Below, piece by piece: positions 32,515 to 41,762 of a stretch of DNA of 64,000 nt (the stretch's first letter is position 1; every line of letters begins with the position of its first letter). Origin of the DNA: Parvibaculum sp039680535 (GTDB taxonomy: Bacteria > Pseudomonadota > Alphaproteobacteria > Parvibaculales > Parvibaculaceae); contig NZ_JBDKSS010000025.1 of assembly GCF_039680535.1 (NCBI RefSeq), positions 124,001-188,000 of the forward strand, written 5' to 3'. Made by a program: the position numbers and the translations under genes. The notes under the pieces were generated by a model. It was not told where the DNA came from, made no database searches, and worked only from the letters and a program-made list of their open reading frames with translations.

Positions 32515-32892
32515 ATGGCGCGCATCCTGATCGCGGAGGATGAGCCGAGCGTGCGCGCCTTCATCACACGCGCGCTGTCGGGCGTCGGCCATGAGGTCGA
32601 GGCGGTTGGCGATGGCAGCGAGGCTCTGACTGCGCTTGCGCGGGCGAGGGATGCAGCCAGGCCGCACGATCTCCTGCTCACCGATATTCTGATGCCTGTG
32701 ATGGACGGGATCTCGCTGGCTCTCGCCGCTTCCCGCGATGCGCCCGGCATGCCCATCATGCTGATGACCGGATATTCCGATCAGCGCGAACGCGCCTACG
32801 GCCTCGATGCGATCATCGACGACATTCTGCTGAAGCCCTTCACGCTGGACGAGCTGGTCACGCGTGTGCAGACGGTTCTCGACAAAGGGTAG
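32515..32892 (+). CDS. Single-domain response regulator (CpdR-like)
   Basis: 125 aa receiver domain with no output domain. Acidic residues are at E8-D9-E10, the phosphoacceptor is D57 in LLLTDILMPVMDG, with T85 (LMTGYSDQ) and K107 (LLKPFTLDEL). Such lone receivers relay phosphate or bind a partner protein; CpdR of Caulobacter is one example, but the sequence is not clearly its orthologue. It is co-transcribed with hpt. No histidine kinase is nearby. Confidence 0.85.
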   Translation: MARILIAEDEPSVRAFITRALSGVGHEVEAVGDGSEALTALARARDAARPHDLLLTDILMPVMDGISLALAASRDAPGMPIMLMTGYSDQRERAYGLDAIIDDILLKPFTLDELVTRVQTVLDKG

Positions 32893-32901
32893 AGCAGGGG
32901 C

Positions 32902-35457
32902 TCAGAAGCGCTTCAGCAGCCGATCGAGATAATCGAGCTCGATCTTGGGGCGGCCCAGTTCGCCGGCGCGGCGGCGCAGTTCCTGAATGATCTGACGGGC
33001 GCGCTGGATGTTGATCTTGTCAGGTACAGCGACGTCGCCGGAAATATTCTGGCCGGCATTGGGGATCGAGCGGCCGAAGGGATCGGACGAGCTGTTCTGG
33101 CCGCGCCCCGCCTTGCCGCGGCCGGCCATGCTCTGCATCATCTGGTCGGCCAGCCCCTGCGCGCCTTCGCGCATCTGCGCGATGGCCTTGCCCTGCGCGG
33201 CGGCGGCGCGGTCGGCGCGTTGATCGTTCAGCCGTTCCTCGGCGCTCTTCATCGAATTGCCAGCCTCGCCCAATGCGGCAGGGGTTTTTGCCCCGGTCTG
33301 CTGAAGTTCGCGCAGAGCCTTGGCAAGCTCCTCGCGCAACGCCGCTTGCGCCTTCTTGAGGTCGTGCATGGAGGGTTTGCCGCCCTTGGGGCCGACCTGC
33401 GCTTCGCCGCCGGCTCCCGCTTGCGCGCCCTGCCGGAAGGTCTGGTCCATCAACTCGCGCTGCTTGTCGATGAGCTTGCTGATCTTGTCGACGCCCTGCT
33501 GCATCGCCTGCTCTTGCGGCGTCATGCCGGGGCTCTTCTGCGGCGTCCGCATGTTCTCCATGATGGCCTGGAGCTGCTGCAGCATGGCCTTCGCCTGATC
33601 GCGCGCGCCGGTCTTCGCCATTTCCTCGATCGAACTCAGCATCCTTTCGAGATCAGCGCGGTCGATGGTCTGTCCGTCCTGCGGCGCGAAGCGGTTCGCG
33701 TCGTTCGCGCCGGGCATCTGGCCGTTGGCCGCCAGCATTTCCATGTAGCGGTTGAACGTCTCCTTGAGTTCGGCGAGCAGGCGGTTGATTTCTTCCCCCG
33801 ATGCGCCCTTGGCCAGCGCATCCGCCAGAGCGTCGCGTGCGCGGCGCACGTCGTTTTCCGCCAGCGACAACTCGCCATCCTCGATGTGGAGGGCGGTGGC
33901 CCAGAGGAGATCGTAAATGCCGGTAAGGTCGCTGTCGTGCTGGGCATTGGCGAGGCGCCAATAGGCCGCGCGGAGCGGGAGATAGGTTCTGAAGTCGCCA
34001 ATATAGCGATCGGCATCGGTCGTGAGGTCGTTGAGAACGCGGGCTACGCGCTCCGTCGCCTGCGGCTCGAGCGCCAGGGCGCGGCGCTGCTCGACGATGG
34101 CGGCGGCAAGCGGCTTCTTGAATTCGCGGGCGGGGAGAACGAGTGCCACGGGCAGCGCCGCGCCTTCCTGTCCCGCATCGTCCTTGGCGACCAGGGTGAT
34201 GGTCACAGGCAGACCCGCCCATGGGTGCGGCGTGAGGTCGATATAGGTTTCGCCGTTCGCGTCGCGTGGCCGAAGCGTCGGCAGCGGCAGGTTGATCGCG
34301 GGCGGCGTCACGCGGGATTGCGGCCGTGCGGCGGGTCTGGCGCCGGCCTTGCCCGTGGGCTGAGGTGAAGCCTCAGCCGGCATGACGAGAGCGATGCGTG
34401 CCTCGGCGGCGGTGACGCCATAATCGTCGTCGACCTTGTAGGCGAAGCGCAATGATCCCGTGGCCGTCCTTTCGATGGGCTTGGTGAGCGCGATCCGGGG
34501 CTTGCGGTCCGCAACGACATCGACCTCCCAGCCGCGCATCATGCGTCCGCCCTGCGTCAGCGCGAATTCGGTCGAGGCCGTGATCTTCGTGTCGGTGGCG
34601 TAGTTCGTCCCGCCCATGTGCTTCAGCGGCTCGGGGCGGCCGCGGTCGCCCAGTCCGGCTTCGAGCGAGGGCGGGTTCTTGAGGCCATGGACGCGGAGCG
34701 ACAGCACGCTGTTTTCCGGCACCACGAGCTTTCGCTCCGTGGTGGCCGCGCCTTCCGTCGGCCGCTGGTCTTCGAGATAGATCGGCGCCATGCCGGTATA
34801 GGCTGGCGGTGTAATCCAGGCCTCGACCGAAAAGGACTTGGCCACGCCGAGGCCGGGAAGCAGCGACGCGGCGATACGCTTCATCTGTCCGCCGCCGGTG
34901 CCCAGAAAGGCGATCACCAGAAGAAGGACGACGGCGGCCCTGAGCGCATAGGGGTCCTGCGAGGCAAGGCCGGGCGAGGCGAAACCGAGCTTGAGCTTGC
35001 GGATGCGTTCGGCCACCCAGCGCTGGTGCGCGCGCCAGAGCGCGGCGTCGCCCGTGCCTGGTGCAGGGGCATCCTCATAGGCGCCAAGCGGCTGGTGGGT
35101 GAGGCCTGAAACCTGCTCCAGATGCCGCAGAGCGGCCTCGCGGTCCGGCCAGCGGAAGCCCATGAGGCCGCGCCAGAGCATCCAGGCCATGAGCCCGCCG
35201 AAGCAGACCAGCACGCCCCAATGGATGCCCAGGGGCAGGTTGCTGAAGGCGCCGAAGAGCGCGAGCACGAGGAAGATGCCGCCGACGCCGGCCGGGGGCC
35301 AAAGAACCGGCCAGAGCGCTTCCCAGACGAGAATGGCGCGGGCAACGCGAATGCGGCGCTCGACGCGCGGCGGCAGGCGCGGGCCCTCGGCGCGGGGAGC
35401 TTTGTCCCTCCGCGTCTCCGTCGCCTTCACTGTCTTGCGAGCCTGTGGGCCGTTCAA
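32902..35457 (-). CDS. TIGR02302 family (DUF4175) membrane protein
   Basis: 851 aa, one of the largest genes here. Two adjacent membrane helices (about residues 45-100) and a third near 175 (RAAVVLLLVIAFLG) anchor it. A long periplasmic region follows, with Ig-like beta segments (FAYKVDDDYGVTAAEARI), then helices, then a Gln/Met/Ala-rich stretch with coiled-coil character (about 590-800). The architecture matches the alphaproteobacterial TIGR02302 family, whose function is unknown. It ends 9 bp from the receiver gene, convergently. lysA lies upstream on the same strand. Confidence 0.85.
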   Translation of the reverse strand: MNGPQARKTVKATETRRDKAPRAEGPRLPPRVERRIRVARAILVWEALWPVLWPPAGVGGIFLVLALFGAFSNLPLGIHWGVLVCFGGLMAWMLWRGLMGFRWPDREAALRHLEQVSGLTHQPLGAYEDAPAPGTGDAALWRAHQRWVAERIRKLKLGFASPGLASQDPYALRAAVVLLLVIAFLGTGGGQMKRIAASLLPGLGVAKSFSVEAWITPPAYTGMAPIYLEDQRPTEGAATTERKLVVPENSVLSLRVHGLKNPPSLEAGLGDRGRPEPLKHMGGTNYATDTKITASTEFALTQGGRMMRGWEVDVVADRKPRIALTKPIERTATGSLRFAYKVDDDYGVTAAEARIALVMPAEASPQPTGKAGARPAARPQSRVTPPAINLPLPTLRPRDANGETYIDLTPHPWAGLPVTITLVAKDDAGQEGAALPVALVLPAREFKKPLAAAIVEQRRALALEPQATERVARVLNDLTTDADRYIGDFRTYLPLRAAYWRLANAQHDSDLTGIYDLLWATALHIEDGELSLAENDVRRARDALADALAKGASGEEINRLLAELKETFNRYMEMLAANGQMPGANDANRFAPQDGQTIDRADLERMLSSIEEMAKTGARDQAKAMLQQLQAIMENMRTPQKSPGMTPQEQAMQQGVDKISKLIDKQRELMDQTFRQGAQAGAGGEAQVGPKGGKPSMHDLKKAQAALREELAKALRELQQTGAKTPAALGEAGNSMKSAEERLNDQRADRAAAAQGKAIAQMREGAQGLADQMMQSMAGRGKAGRGQNSSSDPFGRSIPNAGQNISGDVAVPDKINIQRARQIIQELRRRAGELGRPKIELDYLDRLLKRF

Positions 35458-35517
35458 TCCTCGCGCCTCTCGTCGGGCCGTTCCGGGAGCCTGTCGCAGC
35501 CCGTGAACGACTCGCGT

Positions 35518-36795
35518 CTAGCGAGGTCCTCCGAGCCATGCCGGGATCATATCGTGCTTCAGGATTTCGTCATAACTTGGGCGCGCGCGGATGACCGCAT
35601 AGTCGCTCCCGTTGACGAGAACCTCCGGCACGAGCGGCCTTGTGTTGTATTCCGAGGCCTGCACGGCGCCATAGGCGCCCGCCGACATGATGGCGACCAG
35701 ATCGCCGGCCTCGAGCCGCGCCATTTCCCGGCCCTTGGCGAGGAAGTCGCCCGTCTCGCAAACGGGGCCGACGATGTCGTAGATGGTGCGCTCGGCCGAA
35801 GGGGCGGGTTCCGCCACCGGCTTGATTTCGTGGAAGGCATCGTAAAGCGTCGGGCGGATCAGGTCGTTCATCGCCGCGTCGATGATGAGGAACCTGCGGT
35901 CGTCGCCCTGCTTTTCATAGATGACGCTTGAAACGAGGATGCCCGCATTGCCGACGATCAGGCGGCCCGGCTCAATGGTGAGTTCGCAACCCAGATGGCC
36001 GACGGCGCGCTTCACCATCGCAGCATATTCATCCGGATGCGGAGGAACATCGTTGTCGCCGCGATAGGGAATGCCCAGGCCCCCGCCGAGATCGATGCGG
36101 CTGATGGCATGGCCTTCACGCCGCAATTCCTCGACCATGCCCGCGACGCGCCGGAAGGCGGCGTCGAAGGGTTCGAGCGAGGTGAGCTGGCTGCCGATAT
36201 GAACGTCGATGCCGATGGCGGCGATACCGGGAAGTTCTTCGGCGCGGGCATAGACGGCGGGCGCGCGCTTCCAGGAAATACCGAACTTGTTCTCGGCCTT
36301 GCCGGTCGCGATCTTCTCATGCGTCTTGGCGTCGACGTCCGGGTTCACGCGAATGGCGATCTTCGCGGTGAGGCCGCGCGCGCTGGCGAGCGCCGAGATC
36401 TGCTCAAGCTCGGGCTCCGATTCCACGTTGAACTGGTCGATGCCCGCCTCGAGCGCGAAGGAGATTTCCTGCACGGTCTTGCCGACGCCGGAAAAGACGA
36501 TCTTCGACGCCGGAATGCCCGCCGCAAGCGCGCGGCGCAGCTCGCCTTCCGAGACGACATCGGCCCCTGCGCCGACCTTGGCCAGCGTCGCGATGACGGC
36601 GAGGTTGGAATTTGCCTTTACCGCATAACAGAGCCGCGCCGGCTGCCCCTTGAAGGCGTCGATGAAGACCTGGGCGTGGCGCGTCAGCGTCGCGGTGGAA
36701 TAGCAGTAGAAAGGCGTACCGACGGCCGCCGCGATGTCGGCAATCGCGACGTCTTCGGCATGAAGAACGCCGTTCCTGTACTCGAAATGATTCAT
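35518..36795 (-). CDS. lysA: Diaminopimelate decarboxylase
   Basis: 425 aa fold-type III PLP enzyme converting meso-diaminopimelate to lysine. The PLP lysine is in CYAVKANSNLAVI (about residue 60). HIGSQLTSLEPFD, DLGGGLGIPY, EPGRLIVGNAG and the second-subunit Cys in GPVCETGDFLAKGRE complete the active site. It is the third gene of an argH-lptM-lysA run, an order common in Proteobacteria. Confidence 0.95.
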   Translation of the reverse strand: MNHFEYRNGVLHAEDVAIADIAAAVGTPFYCYSTATLTRHAQVFIDAFKGQPARLCYAVKANSNLAVIATLAKVGAGADVVSEGELRRALAAGIPASKIVFSGVGKTVQEISFALEAGIDQFNVESEPELEQISALASARGLTAKIAIRVNPDVDAKTHEKIATGKAENKFGISWKRAPAVYARAEELPGIAAIGIDVHIGSQLTSLEPFDAAFRRVAGMVEELRREGHAISRIDLGGGLGIPYRGDNDVPPHPDEYAAMVKRAVGHLGCELTIEPGRLIVGNAGILVSSVIYEKQGDDRRFLIIDAAMNDLIRPTLYDAFHEIKPVAEPAPSAERTIYDIVGPVCETGDFLAKGREMARLEAGDLVAIMSAGAYGAVQASEYNTRPLVPEVLVNGSDYAVIRARPSYDEILKHDMIPAWLGGPR

Positions 36796-36835
36796 GGCGC
36801 GGTCGCCTTACGGAGAAACGAAACTTGTGGGCGCC

Positions 36836-37078
36836 TCAGCAGGGCGGAAGGCTCTGATTGGGCATCTGGCTCGGCGCGCTGGTCGATGTGGGCCGCTTCT
36901 GCGCGTCGATTGGCGCATCCTGCGGCACAGCTTCCGTTGCATTGCCGCAGGGCGTTTTCTGCGCCATGTCGGGGCTCATGCCGGGCGGCGGCTCGAGGTC
37001 GCCCTTTCGGCCGCAGGCGCCGAGCGCGAGAAGAACGGAAAGGCCGAGCGCGGCCGTGATCGTCATTCGCCGGTTCAT
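36836..37078 (-). CDS. lptM: Small LptM/YifL-like lipoprotein
   Basis: 80 aa. The N-terminal signal ends in a lipobox (LLALGAC), followed by GRKGDLEPPPG, the hallmark of the LptM (YifL) family that lies between argH and lysA/dapF in many Proteobacteria. In E. coli LptM helps maturation of the LptD LPS translocon. The ATG at 37078 begins one base after the argH stop. The C-terminal half is low-complexity and variable. The Cys at the C-terminal end and one mid-protein are extra to the lipobox Cys. Confidence 0.85.
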   Translation of the reverse strand: MNRRMTITAALGLSVLLALGACGRKGDLEPPPGMSPDMAQKTPCGNATEAVPQDAPIDAQKRPTSTSAPSQMPNQSLPPC

Positions 37079-37079
37079 C

Positions 37080-38471
37080 TCACTTCTCCCTGCTGCCAAG
37101 CTCGCCCCGCCACCAGGCGACAGATGCGCGCACATTTTCCGGGGCCGTGCCGCCGAAGCTTGTCCGGCTGCGGACCGAATTGTCGACGCCCAGCACCGAA
37201 TATACCTCGTCGGTGATGCCGGGTTCCACTTCCCGCATTTCGTCGAGCGAGAGGCCGTCGAGATCGATGCCCTTCTTCTCGGCCTTGGCGACAAGTGCGC
37301 CGGTGATGTGATGCGCCTGGCGGAAGGGCACGTTGAGGCGCCTCACCAGCCAATCGGCGAGGTCGGTCGCGGTGGCGAAGCCCCGCGAGGCCGCCGCGCG
37401 CATTTCCTTCGCGTTGACGGTCAGCGTCGAAACCATGCCGGTCATGGCGGCAAGCGAGAGCGACAGCGCGTCGAGCGCGTCGAAGGCCGCTTCCTTGTCT
37501 TCCTGCATGTCCTTGGAATAGGCCAGCGGCAGGCCCTTCATGACGATGAGGAGCGAGGTGAGATCGCCGATGACGCGGCCCGACTTCGCGCGCACGAGTT
37601 CCGCCGCGTCCGGGTTGCGCTTCTGCGGCATGATGGACGAGCCGGTGGTGAAGCCGTCGGTCAGGCGCACGAAGTTGAAGCCCGGCGTCGACCAGATGAC
37701 GATTTCCTCGGCAAGGCGCGAGAGATGCGTCGCGGCGATCGCCGCCGCCGACATGGTTTCAAGCACGAAGTCGCGATCAGACACGCTGTCGAGCGAGTTC
37801 CGGGTCGGGCGGTCGAAGCCGAGGGCCTTGGCCGTCATGTGGCGGTCGATCGGGAATGAGGTGCCGGCAAGCGCGGCGCTGCCGAGCGGGCTTTCATTGA
37901 GGCGGCGGCGCGCATCGGCGAAACGGCCGCGGTCGCGCGCCGTCATCTCGACATAGGCGAGACAGTGATGGCCGAAGGTGACGGGCTGCGCGGTCTGCAG
38001 ATGCGTGAAGCCCGGCATGATCGTGTCGGCATTCGCCTCGGCCTTGTCGAGCAGAGCCTTCTGGAAGTCGGCGAGCTGTTCGTCCAGATGGTCGATCGTG
38101 TCGCGGATATAGAGCTTGAAGTCGAGCGCCACCTGATCGTTGCGCGACCGGGCGGTATGGAGCCTGCCCGCCGCCGCGCCGATGAGGTCCGCGAGCCGCG
38201 ATTCCACGTTCATGTGGATGTCTTCGAGCGACCGCTTGAACTCGAAGCGGTCCCCCTCGATCTCGGCCAGCACGGCGTCGAGACCGGCGATGATTTGCTC
38301 GGCGTCGGCTCTTGAGATAATCCCGGTTTCGGCCAACATGGCGCAATGTGCCTTCGAGCCCCGGATGTCCTGGGCAAAGAAGCGCTGATCGAAGCCGATG
38401 GAGGCGTTGATTTCCTCCATGATGCGGTCGGGACCTTCGCCGAAGCGGCCGCCCCACATTTTGTTGCTCAT
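37080..38471 (-). CDS. argH: Argininosuccinate lyase
   Basis: 463 aa fumarase/aspartase superfamily enzyme that releases arginine and fumarate from argininosuccinate. MWGGRFGEGPDRIMEEINAS is the family N-terminus. HTARSRNDQVALD, GFTHLQTAQPVTFGHH and the signature GSSIMPQKRNPD are all present. It is first in the argH-lptM-lysA run. It is divergent from the TlpA-like gene, with 63 bp between them. Confidence 0.96.
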   Translation of the reverse strand: MSNKMWGGRFGEGPDRIMEEINASIGFDQRFFAQDIRGSKAHCAMLAETGIISRADAEQIIAGLDAVLAEIEGDRFEFKRSLEDIHMNVESRLADLIGAAAGRLHTARSRNDQVALDFKLYIRDTIDHLDEQLADFQKALLDKAEANADTIMPGFTHLQTAQPVTFGHHCLAYVEMTARDRGRFADARRRLNESPLGSAALAGTSFPIDRHMTAKALGFDRPTRNSLDSVSDRDFVLETMSAAAIAATHLSRLAEEIVIWSTPGFNFVRLTDGFTTGSSIMPQKRNPDAAELVRAKSGRVIGDLTSLLIVMKGLPLAYSKDMQEDKEAAFDALDALSLSLAAMTGMVSTLTVNAKEMRAAASRGFATATDLADWLVRRLNVPFRQAHHITGALVAKAEKKGIDLDGLSLDEMREVEPGITDEVYSVLGVDNSVRSRTSFGGTAPENVRASVAWWRGELGSREK

Positions 38472-38534
38472 CGCGAGATTCCCCGGGCGTCGAGCCCGGC
38501 CCGGATTCGCGGGGGCGCGGAGTTCTGAGACCCG

Positions 38535-39167
38535 ATGTTACGTTCCAGCAGCAAGACTATCCTGATAATCGCCGCCGCCGTCATTATCGTCGTTGCGGCG
38601 GTATACTTGATCGTCGGCCCCTTAGGCAATGGTACGGACCGGAGCGGGGCGCCCGCCGGGGGCGGCGAGGCGGCGGTACTCGCGCCCTATGCCACCGGGG
38701 CCATGGAGAATTTCAAGCAGGAAGTGCCTGCGAAAGCCGCCCCCGACCTCGCCTTCAAGGATGGCGACGGCAAGGATGTCCGGCTCTCCGACTTCCGGGG
38801 CAAGCTCGTCCTGCTCAATCTCTGGGCGACCTGGTGCGTGCCCTGCCGCGAGGAAATGCCGGCCCTGAACCGTCTTGAGGCGGCGATGGGCTCGGACAGG
38901 TTCCAGGTTCTCGCCCTCAGCGTGGACAAGGACGGCCACGACCTTGCCAAGGCGTTTCTGGCGGAGGTGAAGGCTGACCATATCGCCCTTTACAATGACC
39001 CGACCTCGCGGGCGAGCTTCGCCATGAAGGCCTTTGGCCTCCCGACCACGGTATTGCTCTCGCCGGAAGGGAAAGAGGTCGGCCGGCTCGTCGGGCCTGC
39101 CCATTGGGACGGACCGGAGGCCCGGGCCCTCGTCGAAGCCGCTCTCAAAGCCTATCCGGCGCGCTGA
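38535..39167 (+). CDS. TlpA-like membrane-anchored thioredoxin
   Basis: 210 aa. An N-terminal helix (ILIIAAAVIIVVAAVYLIV) anchors a periplasmic thioredoxin domain with WATWCVPC (C101, C104) and a cis-Pro in FGLPTTVLL. AlkB-type insertions are absent, and the layout (APDLAFKDGDGKDVRLSDFRGK) is TlpA/ResA-like. It probably reduces disulfides of periplasmic proteins such as apocytochromes or copper-handling factors. dsbB at 62 kb provides the oxidising side. It is divergent from argH, where this arrangement recurs in alphaproteobacteria. Confidence 0.88.
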   Translation: MLRSSSKTILIIAAAVIIVVAAVYLIVGPLGNGTDRSGAPAGGGEAAVLAPYATGAMENFKQEVPAKAAPDLAFKDGDGKDVRLSDFRGKLVLLNLWATWCVPCREEMPALNRLEAAMGSDRFQVLALSVDKDGHDLAKAFLAEVKADHIALYNDPTSRASFAMKAFGLPTTVLLSPEGKEVGRLVGPAHWDGPEARALVEAALKAYPAR

Positions 39168-39185
39168 AGCGGAGGCGCTCGCGCC

Positions 39186-39701
39186 TCAGCGCCTGTCCGT
39201 GACGAACATGCCCCCGATCATCTGGGCGATCTCGCTGCCGCCCGCAGTCAGGGGCATGGCAACGGCATGAAGGCTCAGATAGGGCCTGTCGGAGCTCGAC
39301 ATGGTGCTGTTGATGAAGACCGGCTCTCTCAGCCTGTAGGCGCGGCGCGTCACGTCGAGCCAGCGGAACTGGACGACTTCGGGCCTGGTGGGGACGGAAG
39401 CGTGCGTGCCGAATTCCGACAGGCACTTGCCGGTCCGTTCCTCCCCGACAATGAGGACGAGGGCGGTGCCGAATATCCGGGTGCGGAAATCCTCGCCGTC
39501 GCCGAGCACGTCGCAGATGATGAGGTTGGGCAGGAGCTTGACGATTTCCCCCGGCACGATGTCCGAGCGGTCGGGCATGGGGCGCTGGCCGCGCTTCGTC
39601 AGCCAATAGCCGGCGAGCGCTGCTACGCCGGGATGGTCCGGCGCAGAAGGGTATTGCAGTCCGTCATCGTGCCGACCGGTGCTACTGGAGCCGCGCTCCA
39701 T
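39186..39701 (-). CDS. PAS-domain protein (PAS_5 family)
   Basis: 171 aa. After a short variable N-terminus, WLTKRGQRPMPDRSDIVPGEI, LLPNLIICDVL and FRTRIFGTALV match the PAS_5 family, an alphaproteobacterial group of stand-alone PAS proteins. There is no output domain. The ligand and role are unknown. It converges with the TlpA-like gene. Confidence 0.78.
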   Translation of the reverse strand: MERGSSSTGRHDDGLQYPSAPDHPGVAALAGYWLTKRGQRPMPDRSDIVPGEIVKLLPNLIICDVLGDGEDFRTRIFGTALVLIVGEERTGKCLSEFGTHASVPTRPEVVQFRWLDVTRRAYRLREPVFINSTMSSSDRPYLSLHAVAMPLTAGGSEIAQMIGGMFVTDRR

Positions 39702-39806
39702 ATGGGTCTCGCCTCTGCAATGCCGCGCCTTCCAAAGATGGCGCCTTGAGCTTTGCAGCTACGTGTTAACAAATTCTGTCATCGGAGGATTCGAACGGAC
39801 GAAGTG

Positions 39807-40682
39807 TCAGCGCGTCGGCACGGGCTTTTCGCCGCGGTAATCATAAAAACCGCGCTGCGTCTTGCGTCCGAGCCAGCCGGCCTCGACATATTTAACCAGG
39901 AGAGGGCAGGGACGATATTTCGAGTCCGACAGGCCCTCATGCAGCACCTGCATGATCGAAAGGCAGGTGTCGAGGCCGATGAAGTCGGCAAGCTGCAGCG
40001 GACCCATGGGGTGGTTTGCGCCGAGGCGCATGGCCTTGTCGATGCTTTCGACGGAGCCGACGCCTTCATAAAGCACATATACGGCTTCGTTGATCATCGG
40101 CAGCAGGATGCGGTTGACGATGAAAGCCGGAAAATCCTCGGCATTCGCGGTCTGCTTGCCGAGGCGGCCGGCGAGGTCGCGAACCGCGTCGAAGGTTTCG
40201 TCATCGGTCGCGATGCCGCGCACCACTTCCACCAGTTCCATGACCGGAACCGGGTTCATGAAATGCATGCCGATGAATCGTTCGGGACGGTCGGTGGAGG
40301 CGGCGAGGCGCGTGATCGAAATCGACGAGGTGTTGGTGGCGATGATTGCGTCTTCGCGCAGATGCGGACAGAGATCGGCGAAGATCTTGCGCTTCACCGT
40401 CTCGTTCTCGCTGGCGGATTCGATGACGAAATCCGCCGTCTCGAAGGCGTCGTAGGTGACGGCGGGTGAAATGCGCTCAAGGGCGGCGTCGCGGTCGGCG
40501 GCGGTGATGCGGCCCGAATGAACCTGGCGGCTCAGATTGCCGTCGATCGTGGCAAGCCCCGCCTCGATCCGCTCCTTGCTGACGTCGTTGAGAAGGACTT
40601 CACAGCCTGCGAGCGCACAGACATGCGCGATGCCGTTGCCCATTTGACCCGCGCCGATTACGCCGACCTTGCGAATGTTCAT
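39807..40682 (-). CDS. hbd: 3-hydroxybutyryl-CoA dehydrogenase
   Basis: 291 aa. VGVIGAGQMGNGIAHVCALAG is the NAD loop. SASENETVKRKIF, TNTSSISITRLA and GMHFMNPVPVMELVEV with the catalytic His, and GRKTQRGFYDY at the end, identify the short-chain 3-hydroxyacyl-CoA dehydrogenase. It acts on the (S)-isomer, so it works in beta-oxidation or acetoacetyl-CoA interconversion, in contrast to PhaB. I chose the ATG at 40682 by homology; an ATG at 40691 adds three residues. It lies downstream of etfBA on the same strand but after a terminator. Confidence 0.93.
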   Translation of the reverse strand: MNIRKVGVIGAGQMGNGIAHVCALAGCEVLLNDVSKERIEAGLATIDGNLSRQVHSGRITAADRDAALERISPAVTYDAFETADFVIESASENETVKRKIFADLCPHLREDAIIATNTSSISITRLAASTDRPERFIGMHFMNPVPVMELVEVVRGIATDDETFDAVRDLAGRLGKQTANAEDFPAFIVNRILLPMINEAVYVLYEGVGSVESIDKAMRLGANHPMGPLQLADFIGLDTCLSIMQVLHEGLSDSKYRPCPLLVKYVEAGWLGRKTQRGFYDYRGEKPVPTR

Positions 40683-40754
40683 GCTGTCCATCCAAAACTG
40701 GCGCGGAGCGGCCCACGCCGGAACTACAATACCCTATCAGAAGACCCGCCTGAC

Positions 40755-40790
40755 AAAAACGGCGCTGCGGGTAGTGCCTGCAGCGCCGTT
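40755..40790 (-). terminator. Intrinsic terminator of etfB-etfA
   Basis: On the minus strand an 11-bp stem (AACGGCGCTGC at 40780-40790 read leftwards, pairing with 40758-40768) and an 11-base loop are followed by a T-tract (40755-40759). It lies 31 bp after the etfA stop and before the hbd start, so hbd must have its own promoter. Confidence 0.85.
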
Positions 40791-40820
40791 TGTCATCAAT
40801 GGGTTCTCACCGTCAGACGA

Positions 40821-41762
40821 TCAGAGACCGATTTTGGCGAGTTCCTGCTCAAGGGCCGGAACGGCCTGGAAGAGGTCCGCCACGAGGCCGTAATCGGCCA
40901 CCTGGAAGATCGGGGCCTCCTCGTCCTTGTTGATCGCGACGATGACCTTGGAGTCCTTCATGCCGGCGAGATGCTGGATCGCGCCGGAGATGCCGACCGC
41001 GATGTAGAGGTCGGGGGCGACCACCTTGCCGGTCTGGCCGACCTGGTAATCGTTCGGCACGAAGCCCGCGTCGACGGCCGCGCGCGAGGCGCCCACGGCG
41101 GCACCGAGCTTGTCGGCGATCTTGTCGAGCATGTGGAAGTTGTCGCCCGACTGCATGCCGCGACCGCCGGAGACGATGATCTTGGCCGAGGTGAGTTCGG
41201 GACGGTCCGACTTCGTCAGGTTCTCGCTGACCCATTCCGAGAGGCCCGGATTGGCGGCGGCGCCGATCTTCTCGATCGAGGCGGAACCGGTCTGGGCGGC
41301 AGCCGGGAAGGCCGTCGTGCGGACCGTGATGACCTTCTTCGCGTCGGTCGATTTCACGGTCTGGATCGCGTTGCCGGCATAGATCGGACGCTTGAACGTG
41401 TCGGCGCTGTCGACCTCGATGATTTCCGAGATCTGCTGCACGTCGAGCAGCGCGGCCGCGCGCGGGGCGAAGTTCTTGCCCACGCCGGTGGCGGGGGTGA
41501 CGATCGCGTCATAGGAGCCGGCGAGGCTCACGACGAGAGCGGCAAGCGGCTCGGCCGTACGATGCGCATACTGCGCGTCGTCGGCGACGAGCACCTTGGA
41601 GACGCCCGCGAGCTTCGCGGCGGCAGCGGCGACGCCGTCGACGCCCTGGCCCGCGACGAGCACATGCACGTCGCCGCCGAGCTTCGTCGCGGCGGTCACG
41701 GCCTTGGCGGTCGCGTCGTTGAGATTTTCGTTGTTGTGTTCAGCAATAACCAGCGTGGTCAT
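40821..41762 (-). CDS. etfA: Electron transfer flavoprotein subunit alpha
   Basis: 313 aa. The C-terminal FAD domain shows VSGGRGMQSGDNFHML, GAAVGASRAAVDAG, QVGQTGKVVAPDLYIAVGIS and AINKDEEAPIFQVADYG, all diagnostic. ETF takes electrons from acyl-CoA dehydrogenases and passes them to ETF-ubiquinone oxidoreductase. It is the likely acceptor for the methylsuccinyl-CoA dehydrogenase encoded at 46 kb. Its ATG overlaps the etfB stop (ATGA). Confidence 0.96.
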   Translation of the reverse strand: MTTLVIAEHNNENLNDATAKAVTAATKLGGDVHVLVAGQGVDGVAAAAAKLAGVSKVLVADDAQYAHRTAEPLAALVVSLAGSYDAIVTPATGVGKNFAPRAAALLDVQQISEIIEVDSADTFKRPIYAGNAIQTVKSTDAKKVITVRTTAFPAAAQTGSASIEKIGAAANPGLSEWVSENLTKSDRPELTSAKIIVSGGRGMQSGDNFHMLDKIADKLGAAVGASRAAVDAGFVPNDYQVGQTGKVVAPDLYIAVGISGAIQHLAGMKDSKVIVAINKDEEAPIFQVADYGLVADLFQAVPALEQELAKIGL